Origin: Verrucomicrobiaceae bacterium
Lineage (GTDB): Bacteria; Verrucomicrobiota; Verrucomicrobiia; Opitutales; Intestinicryptomonadaceae
Assembly (NCBI GenBank): GCA_015061955.1
Contig: SUVO01000013.1
Span: 1-64,000, forward strand
Direction of reading: 5' to 3'
Length of the DNA: 64,000 nucleotides
The notes below the pieces were generated by a model. That model did no database searches. It worked only from the letters and a program-made list of their open reading frames with translations, and had not been told where the DNA came from. The position numbers and the translations under genes were made by a program. Of this stretch, positions 57,164 through 64,000 are shown one piece after another. The first letter of the stretch is position 1; the number at the start of each line of letters is the position of its first letter.

Positions 57164-57943
57164 ATGAAACGATTTGAAAATAAAGTAGTAATAGTAACAG
57201 GAGCCAGCCGAAATACTGGTGTTGAAATTGCCGACTTGTTTATTCGAGAAGGTGCAAAAGTTTGCACAAGTGGTTCTACGCTTGAATCTACTCAGAATGG
57301 AGCAAACGAACTTCGCTTGCGTGGTCTTGACGGCTTTATTTCAGTTCCTTGCGATATCGGGAACGAAGCCGATGTAAAAGCATTGTTCGCAAAGGTAATG
57401 GAAACTTATGGACGCGTTGATGTGTTGGTAAATAACGCTTGCGACCAAGGTATTGGTGGAACATTTGAAGAATTGACAAGCGATGATTTCTTCAAGGTTA
57501 TAAAAACAAATTTGTTGGGTTGTTTCCAGATGTGTCAGAATGCAGTCAAGATAATGCTTAAGCAAGAAAGCAAAGGTGTTATAGTAAATCTTGGTTCAAA
57601 TGTTTCGATGCGTGCTATAAAAAATCGTACAGCGTATGTTGCAAGTAAAGGTGGTATAGATGCTCTTACTCGCTCAATGGCAGTAGATTTAGCACCAAAG
57701 GGAATTCGCATAAACGAAGTAGCCCCTGGGTATATTTATACTCAACGTTGGGACGTGTTGCCTGAAGATGTAAAGACCCGACGTCGCAATAATATTCCAC
57801 TTCGCAAAGAAGCCTCTGGTAAAGATATAGCTGATGTTGTTGCATTTTTGGCGTCTGACTCATCAAAGAATATCTGTGGTGAACGTATTGTTGTAGACGG
57901 AGGTTGTTCTGCACAACATATGCCAACCGACATAGATTTTTAA
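57164..57943 (+). CDS. Short-chain dehydrogenase/reductase
   Basis: 259 aa, classical SDR. Cofactor loop VIVTGASRNTGVEIADL lacks the usual GxGIG spacing (SRNTG), VNNACDQG in place of NNAG, Ser in LGSNVSMRA, YVASK (catalytic Tyr and Lys), VAPGYIYTQ, GERIVVDGGCSAQ. Downstream of the dehydratase by 8 bp, so probably acts on the 2-keto-3-deoxy product or on the sugar lactone precursor. Confidence 0.83.
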   Translation: MKRFENKVVIVTGASRNTGVEIADLFIREGAKVCTSGSTLESTQNGANELRLRGLDGFISVPCDIGNEADVKALFAKVMETYGRVDVLVNNACDQGIGGTFEELTSDDFFKVIKTNLLGCFQMCQNAVKIMLKQESKGVIVNLGSNVSMRAIKNRTAYVASKGGIDALTRSMAVDLAPKGIRINEVAPGYIYTQRWDVLPEDVKTRRRNNIPLRKEASGKDIADVVAFLASDSSKNICGERIVVDGGCSAQHMPTDIDF

Positions 57944-57965
57944 TCTTTATACAGATAGTTATCTT

Positions 57966-58000
57966 AAAAAAAAGAGTTCCTTTTTAGGAACTCTTTTTTT
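57966..58000 (+). terminator. Intrinsic terminator of the MFS-dehydratase-SDR operon
   Basis: AAAGAGTTCC-TTTTTA-GGAACTCTTT plus more T's; 28 bp after the SDR stop. Confidence 0.9.
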
Positions 58001-58055
58001 ATTGATTTGGAATATCTTCAGGTAAAATTACATACATTAAAATACAAAGTATAAA

Positions 58056-58096
58056 TTGAAAATATTGTTGAAGAGTAGATAGCATTTTTGTTATCT
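58056..58096 (+). promoter_or_regulatory. Candidate promoter and overlapping dyad of the symporter gene
   Basis: TTGAAA (58056-58061), 18-bp spacer, TAGCAT (58080-58085). AGATAGC-ATTTTT-GTTATCT (58077-58096) overlaps the -10 and the likely start site, ending 8 bp before the ATG; it could be an operator or a hairpin limiting translation. Confidence 0.4.
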
Positions 58097-58104
58097 ATAT
58101 TTGT

Positions 58105-59583
58105 ATGTCAGAAAATTATCCATTGTATATAATGTTTGCACTGTATTTGCTTATGATGATTATCATAGGCTTCTTAAGTATCGAAAAGAAAGGTTCGGTA
58201 GGTGGATACGTTTTAGGAGGGCGATCTATGGGCAGTTTGATTACTGCACTTTCTGCTCAAGCAAGCGATATGAGTGGTTGGCTTTTGATGGGGCTTCCAG
58301 GGGTAGTTTACATATCGGGTTTATGCAACGTATGGGTTGCTATTGGCTTATTTGTTGGAACTGCTTTGAATTGGTTATTAGTTTCAAAACGTCTTAGAAT
58401 TTACACAGAGCTAACTTCGAGCCTTACTATATCATCGTATTTTTCAAATCGGTTTGGCGATAAATCGGGCGTTTTGCGAATTATAGCGACATTCATTACT
58501 TTGACGTTTTTTACAATCTATGCTGGGTCTGGTTTGGTTGCCGCAGGAAAGCTTTTTGACTCGATGTTTAATATCGACTACACTGTTGCTGTTTTGTTAG
58601 GTGCTGGGGTAATTCTTGTGTACACATTGTTGGGTGGGTATCAAGCTGTTTGCAAAACCGATTTAATACAAGGTTGGTTTATGTTTTTTGCTCTTTTAAT
58701 AGTTCCAGCAGTTGCATATTTTTATATTCCAGACGATGCAATAACTCAGATTTGTGCAAAGCGAGAAGTGTCGCTTTCTATATTTCCTAAAGAGTGTGGA
58801 TTTATGGGGGTAATTTCAATTTTATCGATGAGTGCTTGGGGCTTTGGATATTTTGGACAACCTCATATTTTGACACGTTTTATGAGCATTTCATCGCATC
58901 GCGAACTCACAAAATCTACCCAAGTGGCTCTCGTATGGGTTGCGATATCGCTTGGTATGGCAATATTGATTGGTGTGTTGTCGATTCCTCTTTACAACGA
59001 TCCTGTATTGTCGGCTCAGAATAGCGAAAAAGTATTCATAAAAATGACCATGGATCTATTTAATCCATGGTTGAGTGGATTGATTTTAGCGGCGGTATTA
59101 GCCGCAATAATGTCGACTATCGATTCTCAATTATTGGCATCATCTTCTACCTTGGCGCAAGATTTTTACGCGTTTATAATCAGAAAAAATGCTACCGAAA
59201 AAGAATTGCTTTTGGTAAATCGTCTATTTGTAGCGAGTATAACTATTGTTGCTTGTGTGCTGGCGTTAAATCCGAATGAAACAATATTTTCGTTAGTTAC
59301 TTTTGCATGGGGTGGTTTTGGTGCTGCGTTTGGTCCGGTTGTGTTGATGTCGTTGTATTATAGAAAAATGACATTCCAAGGGGCTTTATGGGGAATGGTA
59401 GCTGGTACTGTTGTAATGCTTTTCTGGTATTTTATTGGCTGGGGAAAGTATTTGTACGAAATTATGCCAGCATTTATTGTTGGAGTTATAACAATTTATT
59501 TGGTGTCGAAAGCATTTCCTCAAAAGAACGAAAAAATATTGCAACAATTCGACACCATGAAAGAAATTTTAAATCAAAAATAA
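58105..59583 (+). CDS. Sodium:solute symporter, PutP-like
   Basis: 492 aa, about 13 membrane helices. SSS family: YVLGGRSMGSLITALSAQAS, DMSGWLLMGLPG, GYQAVCKTDLIQG, WGFGYFGQPHILTRFM and STIDSQLLASSSTLAQDF. The nearest well-known member is the sodium/proline symporter PutP; substrate may differ. A terminator separates it from the sugar-acid operon. Confidence 0.88.
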   Translation: MSENYPLYIMFALYLLMMIIIGFLSIEKKGSVGGYVLGGRSMGSLITALSAQASDMSGWLLMGLPGVVYISGLCNVWVAIGLFVGTALNWLLVSKRLRIYTELTSSLTISSYFSNRFGDKSGVLRIIATFITLTFFTIYAGSGLVAAGKLFDSMFNIDYTVAVLLGAGVILVYTLLGGYQAVCKTDLIQGWFMFFALLIVPAVAYFYIPDDAITQICAKREVSLSIFPKECGFMGVISILSMSAWGFGYFGQPHILTRFMSISSHRELTKSTQVALVWVAISLGMAILIGVLSIPLYNDPVLSAQNSEKVFIKMTMDLFNPWLSGLILAAVLAAIMSTIDSQLLASSSTLAQDFYAFIIRKNATEKELLLVNRLFVASITIVACVLALNPNETIFSLVTFAWGGFGAAFGPVVLMSLYYRKMTFQGALWGMVAGTVVMLFWYFIGWGKYLYEIMPAFIVGVITIYLVSKAFPQKNEKILQQFDTMKEILNQK

Positions 59584-59602
59584 CGAGTATTTAGAACACA
59601 AA

Positions 59603-59632
59603 AAAGATACTTAAATAAAGTATCTTTTTTTT
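59603..59632. terminator. Terminator after the symporter gene
   Basis: AAAGATACTT-AAAT-AAAGTATCTTT with T's right and A's left; usable by both convergent genes. Confidence 0.85.
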
Positions 59633-59649
59633 GTATTAGCTTTCTTTTT

Positions 59650-61683
59650 TTATAAATTATTTTTAATATTTTCAATCGATGTTTCCCAATCTTTTTTATT
59701 AAAGATAATTTCGCATGGTATTTTTAACTCGTCGCATTTTTCTTTGAATTTTATGCAGAATGCCGATGCGTGCGTAGGGTCTTTTACTTTCTGATTTACT
59801 TCAGGTTTGTATCGGTTTACAAGATAAAGCTTAATCTTATTCTTTTCTGGCGACAACAACGCATAAGGCGAATATTGATTTATTGTTTCTAAAATAGAAT
59901 CACGTTTTTGCAAGAACTCATTGAAATTCTTTAGATTGAAAGCGTGTGCGCCGTAGTGTGAATTTGGAATCCAATCACGCATCTGAACTGGGTCGAGCGA
60001 TGTCTGTGGAACAACAACCGATATCATTTTAACTTGTGGAATTATTCTACCACTATCTAATTTTTTACCAGTATTAAGTGCGATCCAAAGCGATGAACAT
60101 GCACCTGCTGAACCACCTGTTAATGATATTCTCGATGTATCAACACCAAGTTCTTTTGCTTTTTCAACAATTAATGCTAAGGCGTTTGCACAATCTTGCA
60201 TTGGTGCTTTAACTGGTGGATATATTTTGTGATTTACTTCGTGAGTAAAGCGATATGAAACAGCGGCAATATTGAAGCCCATATCGCGTAATTTAAATAG
60301 TTTTATTAAGCGCAAGTCTAAATTGCAATTGTTTGCCCAACCACCACCATGATAATAAATAACGGTTGGAGCAGGGGATTTACCATTTTTAGCTTTCCAG
60401 AAATCGATAGCATTTTTTCCATATTTTGCATAGTTTAAACGTGCATCGGGTTGTGGTAGTTGGCAAATTTTATCTTTAATATATATAGATGCGAATGTAA
60501 GTGTTTTTGAGTCGGGATTGAACACTCTGCCAATTGCACGCAAGAAATTCATACCTTCGATTTTTTCTGGGAAAATTGCATTGCCTTCGTTCCAGTTATT
60601 CCACGAACTAACAAAGACAACAGGTATTGCATTTTGAGTTTTTTCTATATGATTTTTTGCCGATTTTACAAGCTCTTCAAATTTATCGGAAGTGTTATTT
60701 TGAACGATTGGCAAGTACGGATATTCTGCGTTTGAAAATGGATATTTTGCTTTTTGTTTACACAGTGGCGATGTATCGAAGCCTTGTGTTATTGTTGGTA
60801 TATTTGGCAGTGCAGATGTTGCCATATTACACCAAATATTTTTTGATGTAGTAATTAACTCTGAGTAATCAAAAGAGTAGTTTGCCTTTGAAACTCTTTC
60901 TTTGTAATTTTCGAAATAGCATGGCGATACACTTTTGATAAATGTGCTTGAAAATCCTGCTATAGCTAATATTTTTGCATCTTCTTTCGATGCGCAATTT
61001 CCAGCCCAATGTATTTTGGGCAGATTTGCTTTTTGCAAAGTTGCATCGATTTTTTCAAAAAGCTTTTTCGTTTTTTCTATTCCACCGATTTTATTTATGA
61101 AATCGATTGGAGATGTTAACGATACATAAAATTTTCCATTAACTTTCCAGTAATTTGGTTTGTTGAAATAGTTTTTTATGCAGTAGTTTATTACATTTAG
61201 TGTGTCGGTTTCTGAATGTTCGGCTTTAAAGATTGGTTTTGGTTGTTTTTTGTTTTTTATTTGCCAGATAGGTTTTAAGTCTTGGTTATCCCACATTATT
61301 GCAAATTTCATTTTTTCGTTGTTTGGGGCTTTTAAAAAACCTTGCTCCAAGCCTTCTTGCATAATTTGAGAACCATTGTACCAATGCCAGTTGTAAATGA
61401 AAATATCAACACCATTGTCTTTTGCTAAATCAATTTCCATTGAAACGTGTTTAGGATTTGCACTGTTTAAGTAATTTAAATATGGGTGCTTTGGCTGATG
61501 ATGTCCTTTGTAGAAAGGTTTTGCATTTTTTACGATTTGCCATTGAGTCCAATTCTGAGGTTTTTTGCTTTTTGTAAATTCGTTTGCATGCCAGTTCGGA
61601 TAATAGAATGAGGCAACTTCGATAGATTTTGCAAAAGTAAATTCTACAATAAATAACAACGATAATATTAGTAGTTTTTTCAT
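59650..61683 (-). CDS. Exported two-domain protein: GH99/WbsX-like hydrolase fused to alpha/beta-hydrolase esterase
   Basis: 677 aa from the ATG at 61683 (signal MKKLLILSLLFIVEFTFA); upstream in-frame starts add 14 residues before the signal. First half (~20-400) is a TIM barrel of the GH99-like/WbsX type: ASFYYPNWHANEFT, VDIFIYNWHWYNGSQIMQEG, FAIMWDNQDL, VVFVSSWNNWNEGNAIFPE. Second half (~430-677) is an esterase/lipase-like hydrolase: oxyanion YYHGGGWANNC, nucleophile Ser in TGGSAGACSS, His probably in PTHASAFCI. A single polypeptide could de-acylate and cut the same glycan. Confidence 0.75.
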   Translation of the reverse strand: MKKLLILSLLFIVEFTFAKSIEVASFYYPNWHANEFTKSKKPQNWTQWQIVKNAKPFYKGHHQPKHPYLNYLNSANPKHVSMEIDLAKDNGVDIFIYNWHWYNGSQIMQEGLEQGFLKAPNNEKMKFAIMWDNQDLKPIWQIKNKKQPKPIFKAEHSETDTLNVINYCIKNYFNKPNYWKVNGKFYVSLTSPIDFINKIGGIEKTKKLFEKIDATLQKANLPKIHWAGNCASKEDAKILAIAGFSSTFIKSVSPCYFENYKERVSKANYSFDYSELITTSKNIWCNMATSALPNIPTITQGFDTSPLCKQKAKYPFSNAEYPYLPIVQNNTSDKFEELVKSAKNHIEKTQNAIPVVFVSSWNNWNEGNAIFPEKIEGMNFLRAIGRVFNPDSKTLTFASIYIKDKICQLPQPDARLNYAKYGKNAIDFWKAKNGKSPAPTVIYYHGGGWANNCNLDLRLIKLFKLRDMGFNIAAVSYRFTHEVNHKIYPPVKAPMQDCANALALIVEKAKELGVDTSRISLTGGSAGACSSLWIALNTGKKLDSGRIIPQVKMISVVVPQTSLDPVQMRDWIPNSHYGAHAFNLKNFNEFLQKRDSILETINQYSPYALLSPEKNKIKLYLVNRYKPEVNQKVKDPTHASAFCIKFKEKCDELKIPCEIIFNKKDWETSIENIKNNL

Positions 61684-61768
61684 GATATGTTTCATAATAA
61701 GTAAATATGATGTTTGTTTTCTCAAAAAAATAAAGTACTTTTTTGAAGGATATTTAGTTGTTCTAATA
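61684..61768 (-). promoter_or_regulatory. Upstream region of the GH99-esterase fusion gene
   Basis: 85 bp between this gene and the terminator of the AAA+ gene. Contains AAAGTACTTT (61732-61741) followed by T's, a weaker copy of the 14-bp palindrome upstream of the microcompartment operon. Confidence 0.3.
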
Positions 61769-61799
61769 AAAAAGGCGTGAAAAAATCACACCTTTTTTT
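61769..61799 (-). terminator. Terminator of the double-AAA+ gene
   Basis: Read leftward: AAAGGTGTGA, T-rich loop, TCACGCCTTT and further T's; one mismatch in the stem. Just after the stop at 61807. Confidence 0.75.
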
Positions 61800-61806
61800 A
61801 TTTATA

Positions 61807-63993
61807 TTAACAAAAACCAAGTCGCTTTGTATTTGTTGATATTTTCTTATAAGCAAGTTCTGTTTTTAAGGCTTGAAGTATTAATGAATCGGTTTTATTG
61901 GGTAAGAAATGTATTTTTTGCCATACAGCTTTAAAATCGCCAGGGCATAGTCCTTCCATAGAATAAAGGGCATCTTTTACATCAACACTTGCTGTTGTAT
62001 TGTCTAAGAAAAACTTAGAGTATAACTTAACTCTGCCTTCGTATGTAGGTTCTGAAAATTTTACTTTCCAATTAAATCTACGCATTGCAGCTAAATCCAT
62101 ATTATCTGCCAAGTTAGTTGTGCAAATTAACACTCCACTGAAGTTTTCCATTTGTGCAAGAATTTCGTTTGTTTGTGTAATTTCCCAACTTTGACGCGCA
62201 TTGCTACGATTATAGAAAAGCGAATCGGCTTCGTCTATCATCAAAACTGCATTATTGTTAGTTGCGTCGAGGAACATTCTACGAATATTTTTTTCGGTTT
62301 CGCCTACATACGCACTTGAAATTTCACTCATTTTTTTAAGCATTAACTCTTTGCCCAAACTTTCAGCTATATATCTGCCAAGTTGTGTTTTACCTGTACC
62401 AGCAACACCAGAGAACAAAAAGCTCAATGGAAATTTAGAACCATTATTTGTTGCTATTTTGTAATTTGATAATGTTTCTGACAACAAATCGATAGGGAAG
62501 TCGATGTTCAAAATCGACAGATCGAAGCGTTCATCGATTTTTATTTCATCTCTAACTGTTTTTTTATTTGATAACAATTCAAAATGAGCTTTAGCTATCT
62601 TTTCAATATTATTTTTAAGTTCGTCGTTTGTAGCCGATATGCTATTTGCCTTATCTAAAACCAAAGCAATACCAGCAGTAGTCAATCCGTAGCGTTTAGC
62701 CAACGTTTTCATTTGAGGTAGAAATTTTTTGCTTATTTTGTTTTTAGATATTGTATTTTTTATTATGGTTTCTTTTTGGATATCGGATATTCCATCGAAA
62801 CGCAACGAGTATGCAAATCTACGGCGTGTTGAGGCATCAATACTATCAATACTATTTGATATCCATACAACAGAGCCTGCTGCTTTATCTAAAAGCAAGT
62901 TTACTGCACCTTTACGTTCGTTATTACCTTTTCCAGCAAATAAGGAAAACAATCCAGAAGGCATTGTTTCAAGGAATTCATCGGCTTCATCAATTAAAGC
63001 AATTGCATTATATTGTTTAGCAACATACAAAGTTGCGTTTATATTTGTATGAGTTAGTTGTGCGTCATTTTTATTTTCTCTATTAGGTATGTAGATGTCT
63101 TTTTTTAATTCTTTTGCCAAGGCTTTTACAAATTCTGTTTTTCCACTTCCTGGTTCGCCATACAATAAGATGTGTCGAGTTTCAGACGAACTTAACATCT
63201 TTTTTATTATGGTTATATCGGCTTCTTGAATTGGGAACGACGAAAGTTTAAAAGTTTTTTTGAATTTTAAACGTTTGCTAAATTTTTCACCAATGCTTGA
63301 ACCATCAAATTCTGTTATGTAATCTTGTATGTCTTTAACGATTTTTGGAAAAAAACAATTTGTGGTTTCTAATATATTTTTTTGACGAAGATTTTTTATA
63401 GATTTTAAAACATTGTCTGCTCGCGAATTTATTGCATTTGCCAAAAAAGTATATGTTTTGCTTTTCGATGCGTTTCTACAAATATCGCAACATAAGCGTT
63501 CAAATTCACCAATTTCATCCCATGAATATAAGAAAGCTATAATACGTTTATCTACTTCACTTAAATCAAAGAATGTTCCTATTTTTTCAAGTACCGAACA
63601 ATATGTATCATGGCTGAAAATCATTTTGTTCTTCTTTATGAGCAAAAGAAGTTGATTAGATATAGAATTTTGAATTTTTTTATAAGTAGTAGATGATTCT
63701 ATACATCTGCGCAATGCACGTTGGATATCATCACCATCGCAAGCATCTTCTATATATTCTGTTAGTTTGTTTTTTTCGCTTATACTTAATTGCATTGTTT
63801 TTCTTTTAGCTGTATCATCAACTACTGAACAAGCGTTTATTTCTTCTTCAACAATAGATTTTACTTTTTGATAATCAAATATTTCAAATATAGTATTTGC
63901 GAATTTATGATTATTTATATACTTTTTCGACAAGTTTACCAATGCCGACTTGATTATATTGTTTATCGAAAATTCAATTCTTGTTTTTTGCAT
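61807..63993 (-). CDS. Double-AAA+ ATPase of unknown role
   Basis: 728 aa, complete inside the window. The N-terminal ~250 residues are helical and Lys-rich without recognised domain. AAA-1: Walker A LYGEPGSGKTEFVKAL, Walker B ALIDEADEFLE, sensor ISNSIDSID, Arg finger STRRRFAY. AAA-2: Walker A FSGVAGTGKTQLGRYI, Walker B VLMIDEADSLF, sensor CTTNLADN, Arg finger AMRRFNW. The second domain resembles Cdc48/FtsH-type AAA modules. Both rings should hydrolyse ATP. No protease or membrane segment, so it is a remodelling or unfolding factor; context upstream is cut by the window edge. Confidence 0.75.
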   Translation of the reverse strand: MQKTRIEFSINNIIKSALVNLSKKYINNHKFANTIFEIFDYQKVKSIVEEEINACSVVDDTAKRKTMQLSISEKNKLTEYIEDACDGDDIQRALRRCIESSTTYKKIQNSISNQLLLLIKKNKMIFSHDTYCSVLEKIGTFFDLSEVDKRIIAFLYSWDEIGEFERLCCDICRNASKSKTYTFLANAINSRADNVLKSIKNLRQKNILETTNCFFPKIVKDIQDYITEFDGSSIGEKFSKRLKFKKTFKLSSFPIQEADITIIKKMLSSSETRHILLYGEPGSGKTEFVKALAKELKKDIYIPNRENKNDAQLTHTNINATLYVAKQYNAIALIDEADEFLETMPSGLFSLFAGKGNNERKGAVNLLLDKAAGSVVWISNSIDSIDASTRRRFAYSLRFDGISDIQKETIIKNTISKNKISKKFLPQMKTLAKRYGLTTAGIALVLDKANSISATNDELKNNIEKIAKAHFELLSNKKTVRDEIKIDERFDLSILNIDFPIDLLSETLSNYKIATNNGSKFPLSFLFSGVAGTGKTQLGRYIAESLGKELMLKKMSEISSAYVGETEKNIRRMFLDATNNNAVLMIDEADSLFYNRSNARQSWEITQTNEILAQMENFSGVLICTTNLADNMDLAAMRRFNWKVKFSEPTYEGRVKLYSKFFLDNTTASVDVKDALYSMEGLCPGDFKAVWQKIHFLPNKTDSLILQALKTELAYKKISTNTKRLGFC

Positions 63994-64000
63994 ACTTATA

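Overview
The window is AT-rich bacterial chromosome. Its gene content points to the PVC superphylum (Lentisphaerota, Kiritimatiellota or Verrucomicrobiota). Evidence: a paired DUF1549/DUF1553 and DUF1501 operon with a PPC-domain partner, a DUF1080 lipoprotein, a Tat-exported Gfo/Idh/MocA oxidoreductase, many exported glycan-active proteins, and a Planctomycetes-Verrucomicrobia-type microcompartment. Shine-Dalgarno sequences are often weak, and several start codons sit very close to candidate promoters. The phylum is an inference; no rRNA or tRNA gene was seen.

Layout. 1-620: three tandem non-coding units of about 206-209 bp with constant arms, a variable central hairpin and, in the first two, an intrinsic terminator. 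626-2851: exported (alpha/alpha)6 glycoside hydrolase. 3013-13009: folC, the DUF1549/DUF1501/PPC operon, a YraN nuclease-like gene, alanine racemase and a GH-like lipoprotein. 13086-14423: unknown membrane protein. 14624-20769: four-gene flavin/iron-sulfur oxidoreductase combining NuoE/HydC, NuoF/HydB, a NuoG-NfnA fusion and NfnB, probably an electron-bifurcating transhydrogenase. 20850-24048: DUF1080 lipoprotein, then an isolated four-gene cassette that looks like the DNA-packaging segment of a Mu-like phage. 24441-31356: HU, two secreted EEP-family paralogs (one without its catalytic residues), an alanine-racemase paralog without the PLP lysine, tsaB, rpoN, a small Cys-rich protein and a U32 protein. 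31376-34462: exported phosphoesterase and a GH-like protein. 34863-41182: ten-gene bacterial microcompartment operon. 41281-53548: HAD phosphatase, Gfo/Idh/MocA protein, queA, PfkB kinase, glgA, SNF2 helicase, aminotransferase, tsaE and ABC-F ATPase. 53621-59583: AraC regulator, MFS transporter, DgoD-like dehydratase, SDR and a sodium:solute symporter. 59650-63993: exported GH99-like/esterase fusion and a double-AAA+ ATPase.

How it fits together. The organism looks like a fermentative glycan degrader. Exported hydrolases and esterases would release sugars. The microcompartment has three BMC-H, three EutN/BMC-P, class II aldolase, CoA-acylating aldehyde dehydrogenase, PduL and acetate kinase. 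It matches the known layout for L-fucose/L-rhamnose breakdown through lactaldehyde. The DgoD/SDR/MFS/AraC cluster would handle a sugar acid. The NuoEF-NuoG/Nfn complex would balance NAD(H), NADP(H) and ferredoxin pools.

Most unusual items: the tandem hairpin units at the left edge, the fused NuoG-NfnA subunit, the orphan Mu-like packaging cassette, and two neighbouring paralogs that have lost catalytic residues (EEP-like and alanine-racemase-like). I found no clear new defence or mobile system. The microcompartment is a described type with an extra shell gene.
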